A stretch of DNA of 64,000 nt from positions 186,001 to 250,000 of the forward strand of contig JBANDB010000018.1 of NCBI GenBank assembly GCA_037576215.1, in the 5' to 3' direction. Under the pieces are notes generated by a model. It was not told the DNA's origin. It saw only the letters and a list, made by a program, of their open reading frames with translations, and ran no database searches. The stretch comes from Armillaria gallica (Eukaryota; Basidiomycota; Agaricomycetes; Agaricales; Physalacriaceae). This document shows positions 33,573-43,801 of the stretch, piece after piece. Position 1 is the first letter of the stretch. Each line of letters starts with the position of its first letter. Both the position numbers and the translations under genes were made by a program.

Positions 33573-34380
33573 AACGTTCATGGTAGAGAGACGAAGCGAA
33601 GGAAGTGCTGGAAGGAAGGAAGGGGGTTATGTACGGTCCGATCCGCCGGTACCAAATTTTCTGTACTGTACAGCCGCCACCCGACCGATGCTCCCAAGAC
33701 ACCCGTCCAGTCCGATAGATGGGGATCCGTGATATCTTTTATTGCGAGATGCTCTGCCAGGCTGTTGTACCCTAATTCTTATCGGCGATTCCAGCAACTC
33801 GTGAGGCTTCGATCCGTGTCGTCCAATGCAGTGCCGGCCCAGGGCTCGTTGACGTATCCTTTGAGAACGAGACTGTACGTCGTTGTGTTGCTTGCTTCCT
33901 TTCTGTAATCGACTCCGAACCCGTAGCGTCTCGAAGACTGACATCGGTTGAGTCACTTGAACATAGACTCCTGAGCCCCACCGAACATTGACCGCACATA
34001 ACAGTGTTGTTGATCAGGACACTGGAAGATGGAACGCGCTTGATGGATCTATGAGAAGCCGCTCGCTGTTACAAGAGATCCTATCGATAGCAGACCCCAG
34101 ATCTGAAGTATCTGCTAGCATACCCGTCTTCGACATCTCCATCACAGATGCTTCATTGTCATTGTCATGATGCGATTTTCGCCTTTCAACAATCGCCATT
34201 CTCTCTCCGAGGTTAGCGTATCTTACAGGACGCCTCAATGACAACTGCTGACCGAACCACGCTCGTCATCGCCTTCATCTTTCCTTTGGGGTGCATCTTC
34301 CTTACCCAACGCCAGCTTGAGATCTCGTATCTCGGGGTTGCGTCACTCGAAAGCCTTTGTCTCTGAGCTAGGCTGACAGA

Positions 34381-34725
34381 ACGGTGTATCAGCCCTTCCC
34401 TTGCGTCGGCGAAACTGAGTAAACTTCCTACTGCATTCCAGCACTGCCCGGCTTCAATTTGCCGCCGCCACAGCGTCTCGATCTTCGCCTTTCTTCTCTC
34501 CGTCCGGACTGTGCACACTCAGTATGACAAATGCTCTTTCATGTCAGGACTCCATACTCCGCAATTGGCGCAGGACCGACCTCGGCGGCTTGGGGCCACA
34601 AGCGGTGAAATACGGTATGGACCTGTGCCTAGCGGTGAACACTGACCGGCCTGCGCCATGGAAGGCGGACACTATGTGACGAGTGACGGTGTGAAAGCAA
34701 AGACAAAAGCCGCCGATACGCAGAA
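34381..34725 (-). repeat. 345-bp inverted segment within block A'
   Basis: The segment from acggtgtatcagcccttccc to gccgatacgcagaa is the reverse complement of 20,610-20,954 in block A, while flanks on both sides are in direct orientation. The diverged third copy at about 3,000-3,370 has the block A orientation, so the inversion happened in A'. About 30 bp present in A after the segment are missing at the A' right junction. It ends about 260 nt upstream of the Kre9-like start. Confidence 0.8.
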
Positions 34726-34986
34726 GGTGTTGCAGCTTAGTACTTACCGGAGGCAACTTGAAGCCAGGGTAAGGCGTAGGGGTAAGCACCGCATGTGAAA
34801 TGATGACGCATACTGCACTGATGACAGTCCATTCTCGCTCTAGATGATCAAGCTCAGCGGCATCATTTCTATTCTTATCGATATCAATGTCATATAAAAG
34901 GTATGCACAGACTGCCATTGGAATTCGTCTTCCTGACCTTCCTCAACTAAACACCCAATACTCGCTACTAATCTAACGACCTCATC

Positions 34987-35487
34987 ATGAAATTGACGCT
35001 CCCCATCACCATGCTCACTGCTCTCGTAGCATCCGCGTTTGCCACCCCCATCCATCTTGCTCGAGATGTATACGTGCCCCCAGTGACGAGCCCCAATGTC
35101 AGCACAGTCTGGACAGTCAATACCACACAGACTGTCACTTGGGATACTTCCAATCCCCCGGCACAAATCACGAACCGATTCGGCTCGATTAGGCTTAGGA
35201 AGGGTGATTCCACTCTGCCTTGTATGTCTTCTTCGTTGTTTCCGTCAATTGTAGCTGCGATACTGACGCTAGTGCAGTGGTCCTCGCCGACGGGTTTGAT
35301 ATCCTCCTAGGAAAGTTTGAGGTGACGGTGCCATGGGTCACGGAGGGCGACGATTATGTTATCGTTCGTGCGTACCATTCTTCTCTGATAGGGTAGATGG
35401 GACCTTTACTGATTATTCCATACAGTGTTCGGAGACTCTGGTAACTGGAGCCCCGAATTTACCATCACTGGCGGTCCCGCCTATTGA
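34987..35487 (+). CDS. Small secreted Kre9/Knh1-like domain protein (copy 3)
   Basis: Exons 34987-35221, 35278-35367 and 35426-35487 give 128 residues, with exon lengths identical to copy 2 (235, 90, 62). Signal peptide MKLTLPITMLTALVASAFAT; domain pieces VTSPNVSTVWTVNTTQTVTW, GSIRLRKGDSTL and GNWSPEFTITGGPAY. Differences from copy 2 are few, such as YVPPVTSPNVST for YAPPVTSPDAST. The protein is expected to be secreted and wall-associated. The upstream region carries the 345-bp inversion, so its regulation may differ from copy 2. Confidence 0.85.
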
Positions 35488-36254
35488 AGGGGCATTAAAC
35501 TTTTGGACATCATACAAATTCGCAATTGTACTAGCATCTTTACGAGTGGGTGTATCGCCCTCATGGACATGAACTTTGGAACCGGCCATTAACGAACATA
35601 TTGTATTATGTTACATAGTTGTACCATTTGTGGATTTGTTTAGTATACGTTGTGTAGATAATTTTTGACGACTTTTTGATGACTTGGTTCAAATAAATGA
35701 ATCATATCACATGTGGAGGACACTTTGTGGACCGTTAAACTGGAATAAATTGATCGATATAATGCATCATGAAAGAGACGGCTATGGTCACCGAACTGCA
35801 CCAGTGCACACCGATTTTGAGGGAAACTACTGCGGCTTCCATATACGTTCTGCATTTTCCTGCGCAAAACAGGTTGCACAGGTGTACATGTAATCATCTC
35901 ATTGCGACTTCAACTTTGTTGAACGTTGAACCGTGTTTGTGCCTTTGACCTGTGAATCTCTGCCGCAGCATGGCTTGACTCCGCGGCATCTCAAACCTCA
36001 CAGGCAAAGTCTCCCTACTCCGCATTAGTTGAGGAAGTCAAAAGCACTGGGCTCAGGCTGAAAATGCATTGATAATCGTGGAAATGATACTTTCACCCGC
36101 GGGAAAACATGACCAGGAGAAAGAAATGATGGAGTCAGGCGGAAACGCGACTGGGATTTATCGTGACGCGTCAGTCACGTGCTAGGGACAGCCTCCCGTT
36201 TCGCCACTCACCCTCTTTCAAGCATTCTTCTCTGTTTTTCTTCTGTTCGTCACC
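35488..36254. other. Intergenic, matches 21,745-22,532
   Basis: No supported gene; short frames differ from those of the block A copy. Confidence 0.45.
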
Positions 36255-37371
36255 ATGCCGGACCAGTGCACGATATGTATCTGCGACTATACGGAGCCGG
36301 TCTCTATACCATGCGGTAAGTAGTAGCTGCAGTGGCGGGACCAGATATAATTCTAATGCTTGACTAGGTCACGTCTATTGTATGCAATGCTTATCCGACT
36401 ATATCTCTTTAAGTAGCCCCGATGGGATTACGGCTGCCTGTCCTACCTGTAGGGCTGAGTTTTCCATTGGTATGATATCCACGCATGCTATTTCCGGATT
36501 ACTGCTGATCCGCCTGTCCCAGTCGTCCCAGAGGTAGATCTGACCTAGCTCCGTCGCCCTTTGCCAAAAATTGTTCCTCCAATAGCTTCACTCCCTCTCC
36601 AAGCAGTTCCATCGCTACATCACCCCAAGCATCCGGCGCGTCTTCATCGAACCAAGTCCTTCAGAGTCCTCTGAGGAGCTCAAACAGAAATTGGAAGCAT
36701 CAGAGGCGAGGAATGCCACCCTCAGGCGAGAGAATCGTGATCTACAGAAATCTTGTCAAAAGTACACGACCGACGCTACGGTGCGTGCGAGAGGAGAGAG
36801 AGCTGCCAAGAGCGAGGTGGAAAGGCTCGAGCGGCAGCTTGAGATCGAGAAGATGAAGGCGGGGGGCGAGATAACGCGTTTGCGTCGGATGTTGGATGAT
36901 GAACGTATCGAGACGAGGTTGGCGAATTCGAGGTACGTGGGCTGATAATCTTTGACATCGATCTGAACAGTTTCAACTAGGGCACATTTCCCTCCGGTTC
37001 CTAACACTACCACTAGCACCAAGCGGGCTCGTTTCGCGATCGATTGCAGCAGCTCTGATGTGGACGAGGAGGACCCTCAGGATCATCTGAGCCAATCCCT
37101 CCCAAGTTGTGTCACCAAGCGGGTACGACTGAACGATAACGCCGTCCCTTCGTCTTCCCGACGTGGCTCTTCGACCTCTAATCGAATCGATCTCAGAACC
37201 ATGAAGCCGATGCAATGGCCAAGACCCAAATTGCCTCGTCGTTCCCAAGTACAGGCAAAGATCGACCCAGGGCCTAAAAGTCTGCTCAGGAACGCTCCAA
37301 TGCGCCCGGTACCTCAGAGTAATCGTGGAGATCATAGCGTCTCGGCTCTGTTTGATTTCGATTCCGACTAG
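36255..37371 (+). CDS. RING/coiled-coil protein, intact copy with 11-nt micro-exon
   Basis: Exons 36255-36315, 36368-36469, 36523-36533 (11 nt), 36586-36932 and 37017-37371 join in frame, giving 291 residues. RING: CTICICDYTEPVSIPCG, HVYCMQC, ACPTC. The micro-exon completes a Val codon and adds VPE. Exon 4 encodes LHSLSKQFHRYITPSIRRVF and a coiled coil (ELKQKLEASEARNATLRREN, ERLERQLEIEKMK-type heptads). The last exon is a basic, Ser-rich tail ending ALFDFDSD. Skipping the micro-exon would break the frame, so its inclusion is required for the coiled coil. It is likely a RING ubiquitin ligase or adaptor; substrates are unknown. The block A copy at 22,533 is broken in two places. Confidence 0.85.
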
Positions 37372-38112
37372 CCTTCCTTCCTATTCGTTCCAACGTTCCT
37401 ATCTATTCGCTCAATACCGGAACATACTGCTAGCTTCAGGTTCTCACGTACGAAATTTTCTTTGGATTTCGCGACGCATATAACCTTGGTCTGCGTTCAT
37501 GATCGCCATGTTTGGATACACACTAGCTACGTCCTTGTTTACTTAAAACATCTCTACCTGATCTGCTTCGTCCATGTACATACCTGCAACCTGTATCCTT
37601 ATCAGACTACTCTATGTGCCTTGGGCGTATCCGTTTGTCAGTCAAGCTCGATATCATGACGTGTCTTTATGGTCCCCGACAGGCGAGACATGACAGCAAG
37701 TTTACACCTAGCTATTTTTCCTCCATTTCGGCCGCATTGACAACATTACATCCTCTTTACAGCGGAGATTTCAGCGATATGACGGTTGAAACGTTGACCA
37801 GTAAAGACGAGGGCGCAACGAGGTGATGTTTGCCCACTTCAATTGTGTCTGCTGCCACTTATAAATCCATTCCTCAGCAGAGAGGCATCCTTGTCGTGAT
37901 CATGTTTGATATGTGCCATGAGAATATCGCTTCGCTATTTGGAGTCTCTGTCAACTACGGACTATTCAGTACATAATCTGCTGCTGCACTCAAACAGCAG
38001 CGATTCCGCTGACGACTAGCCCCAACGTCCGCAAGTGAAACCAAAGTCTATGGCTGTGCGCATACCGTTTCAGTTCGCCGTTTTAAAAACAAGCCCCTAT
38101 TCACGCTCAGTA
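37372..38112. other. Intergenic, matches 23,647-24,394
   Basis: No supported gene. Confidence 0.45.
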
Positions 38113-38165
38113 ATTGCTTCCGCGGAGGCTTTCTTGTGTACACATGGACCCATAACGCGAGTCTA
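38113..38165 (+). promoter_or_regulatory. Conserved promoter block of the small membrane protein family
   Basis: Holds GCTTCCGCGGAGGCTTTCTT then TGGACCCATAACGCGAGT, and a TATA-like gtataaaaac near 38,345. Distances to the ATG at 38388 equal those of the block A copy. Confidence 0.5.
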
Positions 38166-38387
38166 TATTGTGGATTGAATTTGCTATCTGACGCTAACAG
38201 CTGAGGAGCGAGCGACCGTATTTGAAGATGCTCAGGACCTACTTTAGGGATCATGAATGTATTCTTCCCGAAGGTACGGATTAGCTGTCTCACTATCGGG
38301 CTCCTATACTCACCTCGATCACCCAGGAAGGGGGCTATTCCTAGCGTATAAAAACTCCCGCAATTCCTCACATTTCCCCCACCAAAC

Positions 38388-39195
38388 ATGATTAACAACA
38401 ACCACCCCGAATTGATCCAAACAACTAGTTCCCATTTCGCCGTTGCAATTGCAATGGCACAGGCCGTATTCGGTCTTATCAAGGTATGTTTCTCCTGTCG
38501 TACTCATCACACTCATGCTAATTGCATTCGTAGAGCATTATTGCTCTGTTATTATTCTGGGCGTGTCCGTCAATGACACCTTCCGTGCCCGAATACCCCC
38601 GTATGGCTGTTACGGCCAAGGTAGAGCGGCGTAGCACATCCCGATACTCGACGATGGCAGCTCCGTCCTTATCAGTATCCTTCTCATCGTCGAGCTCTAC
38701 CTTGGTCGAAACACCGTCAGAATGTGACAACGCCATTGCGGATTACAAGAAGGCAGGCCCAAAGAGTGAGCCGTTTCTTCGCTACCGTCGTATCTTTTCA
38801 CTCATGAGTAATTCATAGAACATTTTCCGCCGGTGCCTGGCCACATGAAGAAGGAAATGAAGCGTCTCGCTCAGACCGCCAAGGCTGAGATGAGGCCCTT
38901 CGCACGGCGCATGTCGTCGTCATTCCAAATCGCCTTTTCTCCCGTCGCCTTGCCATTCACCCCTTCATCGGACTCTTACTTTCCCCGGAAGGCGTCTGTC
39001 CAATTGAAGCGCGTCGGGACCATCGTCGAAGAGGTGATGATAACATCCCAGGAGACTATCCTTGTCGCGTCGAGAAAGACGAGAAAGGTGTCTGTTTCTA
39101 TAACGAAGACGAAGACTACGAGGAAGATTGCGAAAGCGGGAAAGAAAGCCAAAGGGTTTTTTCTCGAAACCGTTCACGAGGTGTTCAAATCTTGA
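38388..39195 (+). CDS. Small membrane-anchored protein with basic tail (member 3)
   Basis: Exons 38388-38483, 38534-38765 and 38819-39195 (96, 232 and 377 nt) give 234 residues, matching member 2 exon for exon. Features: hydrophobic N-terminus (HFAVAIAMAQAVFGLIK, SIIALLLFWACPSM), then PRMAV-type strand, Ser-rich linker and Lys/Arg-rich C-terminus (VSVSITKTKTTRKIAKAGKK). Substitutions versus member 2 are scattered, with no frame loss. Function unknown. Confidence 0.7.
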
Positions 39196-39424
39196 CTATC
39201 TCAGTGTCTTGTGTACTTTACATTTTTTCTACCAATGCTCAGTTATTTGCAACACGCGTTCGACTAAAATAAGATGCAACAACCATATTTTCTCTATTTT
39301 TATTGTGCCCAAATTCACCGGTAAATGCCGGTACTCCTTCCTTCCCACCACTCACAACCTCACAACCACGGCCCTTTCGTGAAAACTCCCTCCTGGTACT
39401 GTATTCTATTCCGCCTTTTTTCAA

Positions 39425-40354
39425 ATGGTTCAGTCTTGCGCAATTTGTTCGTCTCAATGCGACAGCCCCGTTTCTACATCCTGCGGTACTTGGCCTTATT
39501 GTTGGTGCTCGAACAACTGACTAATCGTTTCATGCAGGACACATATTCTGCCAGACATGCCTCTCCGAACATGTTCTCCTGCCCAACGGATTCCAATCGT
39601 TCTGCCCTACCTGTAGAGAGAAATTCCCCATAGGTCAGTTTCCCGATTTCCTTGCAGGCTCTGTCATCTCATCTGTTCCTTACAGCCATTCCCGAGGTGA
39701 GTCACGCTGTTATGAACATACCGTTTTCGTTTGTTAAGCATGTGTCGCAGCTTCAGCATCTGCCTCGTTCATTCCATCAATTCATTCTTCCCAGTGTTCG
39801 TCGCGTCTTTCTTGACACGTCTCCGGATCCGTAGGTTGAAGACCTTAAGCGACGGCTGAAGGTCGCCGAAGATCGTCTCAAAGAACAGTCCACTTCCCAT
39901 ACACTGGCTATCTCACGACTTAACTGCCGGCTGGAGCTCCAGGCCAGTCGCGAGAATGCCCGAGCTACACTCCTTAACATGCTATACAAAAATGGGAAGT
40001 ATCCAAGTCATCGAGGTGACTTCTACACCAAGTCGTGCGTTTTTTGTTAATACTAAGAGACTTGCGGCTTCAATTCCATTTGGCAGGTCTTCGTCTTCGC
40101 TTTCGCCCGTTAAGATTGGTGTCAAACGTCGACGCTCTGATAGCTCTGGCGATCTGGACGAGAATAGAAATTCTTCCACGTCTTCTTCTTCGCGCCCTCC
40201 GCTGATGCGAAGCCTGGGGTCGACTGCGACCGCTCCACCGATGCAGCCTCTGCGCCAGTCAACTGAACCAATGACTCATGCACGCATGTACGAAGTTATT
40301 CAGAGAGCTCGCCAAACCCTGCAAATGACTATCCCACCCTTTGATGAACTTTAA
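39425..40354 (+). pseudogene. RING/coiled-coil gene, block A' copy with internal TAG
   Basis: Exons 39425-39485, 39538-39633, 39686-39696 (micro-exon), 39751-39998 and 40087-40354 would give 227 residues. RING pieces CAICSSQCDSPVSTSCG, HIFCQTC and FCPTC are present. The micro-exon encodes IPE plus part of an Ala codon. Codon 39832-39834 is TAG in place of the CAG of block A, right after LDTSPDP, so only the RING and the RRVF segment could be made. The distal exon is longer than in block A, which shows what the original C-terminus looked like (ending MTIPPFDEL). Confidence 0.7.
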
Positions 40355-40906
40355 CTTTCCTCGGATCGAACCTGATAACGAAAAGCCTTTCCAACTACGC
40401 CTGGGACTCCTGGACGGACCGAATTTCCTTGATATACTCTTTTCTTGACATGGTGCGCATCTGCGTCAAACTAGCTCTTTCCCCATCGTTATTCTCCTTT
40501 TTGGTGAGTATGTTGTAAATGACTACTGGGTCCGAGCTGATCTTCTGTTAGGACTCTGGCTTTGTACCATGAATCGTCATGAATCGTGTACCGTGTCGAG
40601 CAAGGGCATCTATTTGCAAAAATTTAAGCTTCAAGCGTTTTGGATGTAAATTAGTGAAGGTTAGACGGTCGGACGGCAGTCACAACATTTGTTTGGCAGC
40701 CATTTCGACATGTATGTCCAGGCAGTTTGTCTCGTATGCCAGCAGGCCATGCAAATATCTATCATTCAGGTACATAGCTGATTGGTCGAAAGTTTGAATT
40801 CGAAATTCACAAGGGAACTTGCAGAAGAAGCCGAGCCCCTCTTTCTTTGAGACTGTGATACCCTCCTCGACATAGAGACTTTCTACCGTCCTAGATAGCT
40901 TGAGTT
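40355..40906. other. Intergenic, matches the end of block A
   Basis: No supported gene. Confidence 0.4.
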
Positions 40907-41675
40907 ATGGTCCATCCATGCGCTATTTGCTTGTCGCCATATGACAATCCTGTCTCTACACCCTGCGGTTTGTTGTCTTATGAATACTGTTCAATACGTG
41001 ATGGTTGACACGATTGCCCATACAGGGCATGTTTCTTGCACGGAATGCATATCTGATCGTGTCCTTGTGTCCCCGGATGGATTCAAGTCGCCCTGTCCCA
41101 CCTGTAGAACGAAGATTCGTATCTGTGGGTCCCCGTTTGGTCTATCTGATATTAACCAAGTGTTACATTGTCGTCCAACGGTCCCAGAGGTCGGTATCTC
41201 TTGCAACGACATGTGGGTTTTTTTTTAAATTATTCATAGCTTCGGTATGTGCCCTGTCAATACCATCAATTTATGCTTCCTAGCATACGCCGCGTCTTTC
41301 TTGACAGCTCTCCAAATCCGCAGGTTGAGAAATTGAAGGAAGAACTGAAAGATGCAAAAAGCCGTATCTCGAGCCAAAAAAGGCAGCTCAAAGAGCAATA
41401 GAAAGAGCATTCCCTGGCTATGCCGAAGCTCAAGAAGCAGCTGGATGCTGAGAGGAAGCAAACGGAAGGATTTTTAACCGCGTTTACTGAAATGGAGTAC
41501 CACAGGGATAAATATTACGCGTGTCGAAAAGCCTTTCATGCAGCAGGGTGTGTTCCTTTCATCGTCAGCCTTTGTTGTTGTTAATCAAGTCTTTGTCAGA
41601 TCATCCCTGTCTTCGTCGACGGCTTCCAAAAGGTGCCGTCGATTTCGTCGTATTGGTCAACGTTTAGATTATTAA
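40907..41675 (+). pseudogene. Third RING/coiled-coil gene, full length but with one internal TAG
   Basis: Exon 1 (40907-40967) encodes CAICLSPYDNPVSTPCG and exon 2 (41026-41124) HVSCTEC and PCPTC. The next exon is unclear: either a 29-nt exon ending VPE or a damaged 11-nt micro-exon with the same end. Exon 4 (41240-41547) has LRYVPCQYHQFMLPSIRRVF, then KLKEELKDAKSRISSQKRQL. TAG at 41399-41401 interrupts it, after which the same frame continues through a long coiled coil. Exon 5 (41600-41675) ends in a basic RCRRFRRIGQRL-type tail. A single C-to-T change (CAG to TAG) would explain the stop. The frame is otherwise intact, so decay is recent or the stop is a read error. Confidence 0.65.
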
Positions 41676-42090
41676 CGGCGGCCCAGCTCAAATGTCTCGA
41701 CAGCATCTCGCGGTACTCAGGATCCAGCACCTGGACATGGCAATCCTACTAGCGAGTCAGCCATGCACCATCTGCGTCCAGCATCAACTCAACTGACATC
41801 AGGGGCGTTCGGACATGTGGATTTCGCATCGGTTTCGACATCTGATGTCGATTAAATGACGTGGGAAGCTATCCATAAAGCCGGCTAGACCTGGAGTCAT
41901 CAAACGATGCAAGCATACCAAACTCTCTTTGTGAGTTGGGGTTCCCCTTCTGAGCACTATTAATAGGTTCTTCTGCAAAGCGATGCAGTATGAAAGACTG
42001 CGAGATGGTCGCGGCTGTGCAGGATGAGTTTCCTGAATCCTCCTTGAATAGATACGCAGGGAGACTAGCTCCTATTCGCGTCCCATAAGT
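41676..42090. other. Intergenic
   Basis: A 111-codon minus-strand frame (41,869-42,204) overlaps the promoter block to the right and has no domain features. No gene is called. Confidence 0.4.
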
Positions 42091-42162
42091 CTGCTTCCGC
42101 GAAGTCAATAATTTCAGCCGCCGGCTCATTCGTACATGTGGACCCATAACGCGATTCTTGTT
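42091..42162 (+). promoter_or_regulatory. Conserved promoter block of the small membrane protein family
   Basis: Holds CTGCTTCCGCGAAGTC and, after an extra 20 or so bases, TGGACCCATAACGCGATT, about 290-230 nt before the ATG at 42383. A TATA-like acatatacc lies near 42,340. Confidence 0.45.
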
Positions 42163-42382
42163 TGCTTGTATGTCCGGGACCGGGAGTGAACGGGTGGTAT
42201 ACAAATTATAATAAGTGACGCTTAATATTCGAGGAAAATTACGGCTCTAAAACCTACATTGCCAGTGGATGATTGGTTTCACTCCTTCTTCTAAACCTAC
42301 CGCGATCAAAAGACAGGAATAGACGTCTCTCAGCGTACATATACCCGCACTGTATGCCTAGTCTCCCTCACTGAACACAAGC

Positions 42383-43005
42383 ATGACCACCAACAACCGC
42401 TTTATTCAAACTACCGATTATCTCTCCATCGCGCTCGCAATGGTGTTATCCATCCTGGGATTCGTAAAAGTACGCCTCTACCATCTAGTATATTTCTCCA
42501 CATCATTTATCCGACAGGATCCGTAGGACATCTTCGCTGCCCGGCTTACGAAAGCTTCCGCACCAGCTGAACATCTCCGCATTGCCATCATGGTGGAAGT
42601 CACCACAAGCTCAACCCAGTGTCGGTTGATGGAATTACCGTCTTCCCCCTCATCCGACTCCACCTTGGTCTAAATATCATCGGAATGCTACAGCAGTATG
42701 CAAGGAAGCAAGCGTAAATGGTACGTCATTCCACGCCCTTGCCTCTAGACGTTTTACTTATCAATTAATGATATAGCTATGCTTGATGAAGAGTAATTTC
42801 CCTCCACTGGGTATTTTCAAATTGAGATGGAGCCCTTTGCCTTTTCTCCCGTCGCCTCGTCCTTCTGACAGTCAAAGACGCGCGTCCAAACTGAGGCGCA
42901 TCAAAAACACTAGGTGATTATCAGTAGAGAGCATCGTGACCGGCTCTAGGAACAGGAAATCTTCTATCCCATCGCCGAGTCAAGGTCCTCGAAGAATGAT
43001 GCACT
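42383..43005 (+). pseudogene. Small membrane protein (member 4), truncated by TAA, with distal exon remnant
   Basis: Exon 1 (42383-42469) encodes MTTNNRFIQTTDYLSIALAM and VLSILGFVK. Exon 2, if taken from 42527, encodes DIFAARLTKASAPAEHLRIA and IMVEVTTSS and ends at TAA 42671-42673, where sister copies continue (compare ISSECYS, still readable after the stop). Around 42,820-42,970 there is clear debris of the third exon (PFAFSPVASSF and RVQ-KR-like pieces with stops). So this copy has lost its C-terminus. A shortened product of about 77 residues is possible. Confidence 0.6.
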
Positions 43006-43801
43006 CGAAAAGACGACTATGAAAGATTTATCGCTGTGATTAAGAATCGCAATGGACTTTCTCAATTTACGCGTTGAGCTCTCAAGTTATATGCATGCCT
43101 GTAATTCATCAGAGCTAGTAAGTAAATCCATTGACCTTTTTTCGAAGATTATGATGATGCATTGCCTAGTGTGTGGTGTGCACTGACGGCAGAGTCTAGA
43201 CCAGCCAAGGGGCAGTAAGCGTTTACAATTCGAGAGGACTCGCAGGGTGAAATCTTGAAAGTTAAGAACAGCATCAGAAACGTCGGATGTGCTTGGCCAT
43301 GATACTATTCTAGCTGCTGACATTTTGCTGACAGTCACTTGTGGTGCGACTTCGCGCCGCGCGGGGGAATGCTGATGCGTCATCACCACTTACGCGAAAA
43401 ACTTTCACCAGAAACATATTTTGTTCCGTTAAAACTCGTACAAACCTCCTCTACGGCATTCTGTGCGAATGTAAACCATATCGGACCCAACGATGTTGGA
43501 TTTATTTCAACTGTTTCAAAGTGTCAGTTATTCATATCGTTGAACATCAGGTACATACTACTTATCCTTTTATCCATGAACTTGACGTGCAACGTCGGCT
43601 TTGAGCTATCATTGCTGACACAACTTCGAATTGCCGTCGGTAGTCGTAATTTGAAAGATACCGAAGATGATCTGATCCGATAAGATGAGCAATATGACGT
43701 GAAATTCAGCTTGTCCGTCTACCACCATGAAGCGCTATAAAACTCAAGGTCACTCTGTGCGGCTCTAACAAACGCTTCCGTATTTCTCTACTTCTATTGC
43801 A
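43006..43801. other. Intergenic
   Basis: Short frames only, up to 114 codons, none with recognisable features. The last 60 bases are a plausible promoter/leader of the monooxygenase, with tataaa at about 43,736. Confidence 0.4.

Larger units (their letters stand above)
33573..40976 (+). repeat. Segmental duplication, block A'
   Basis: Direct copy of block A (19,627-27,236). The left border is a chimeric junction: the F-box-like gene reads up to about 33,572, then the start-codon region of the membrane paralogue (taacgttcatggtagag) follows. At the right end the sequence runs on into the complete third RING gene, so A' preserves the original context on that side. A' has the intact first RING gene and an inverted 345-bp piece (34,381-34,725). 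Confidence 0.85.

Noticed and set aside
33231..33908. 225-codon plus-strand frame spanning the block B/A' junction
   Set aside because: It is the antisense of the truncated F-box-like gene joined by chance to flanking DNA.
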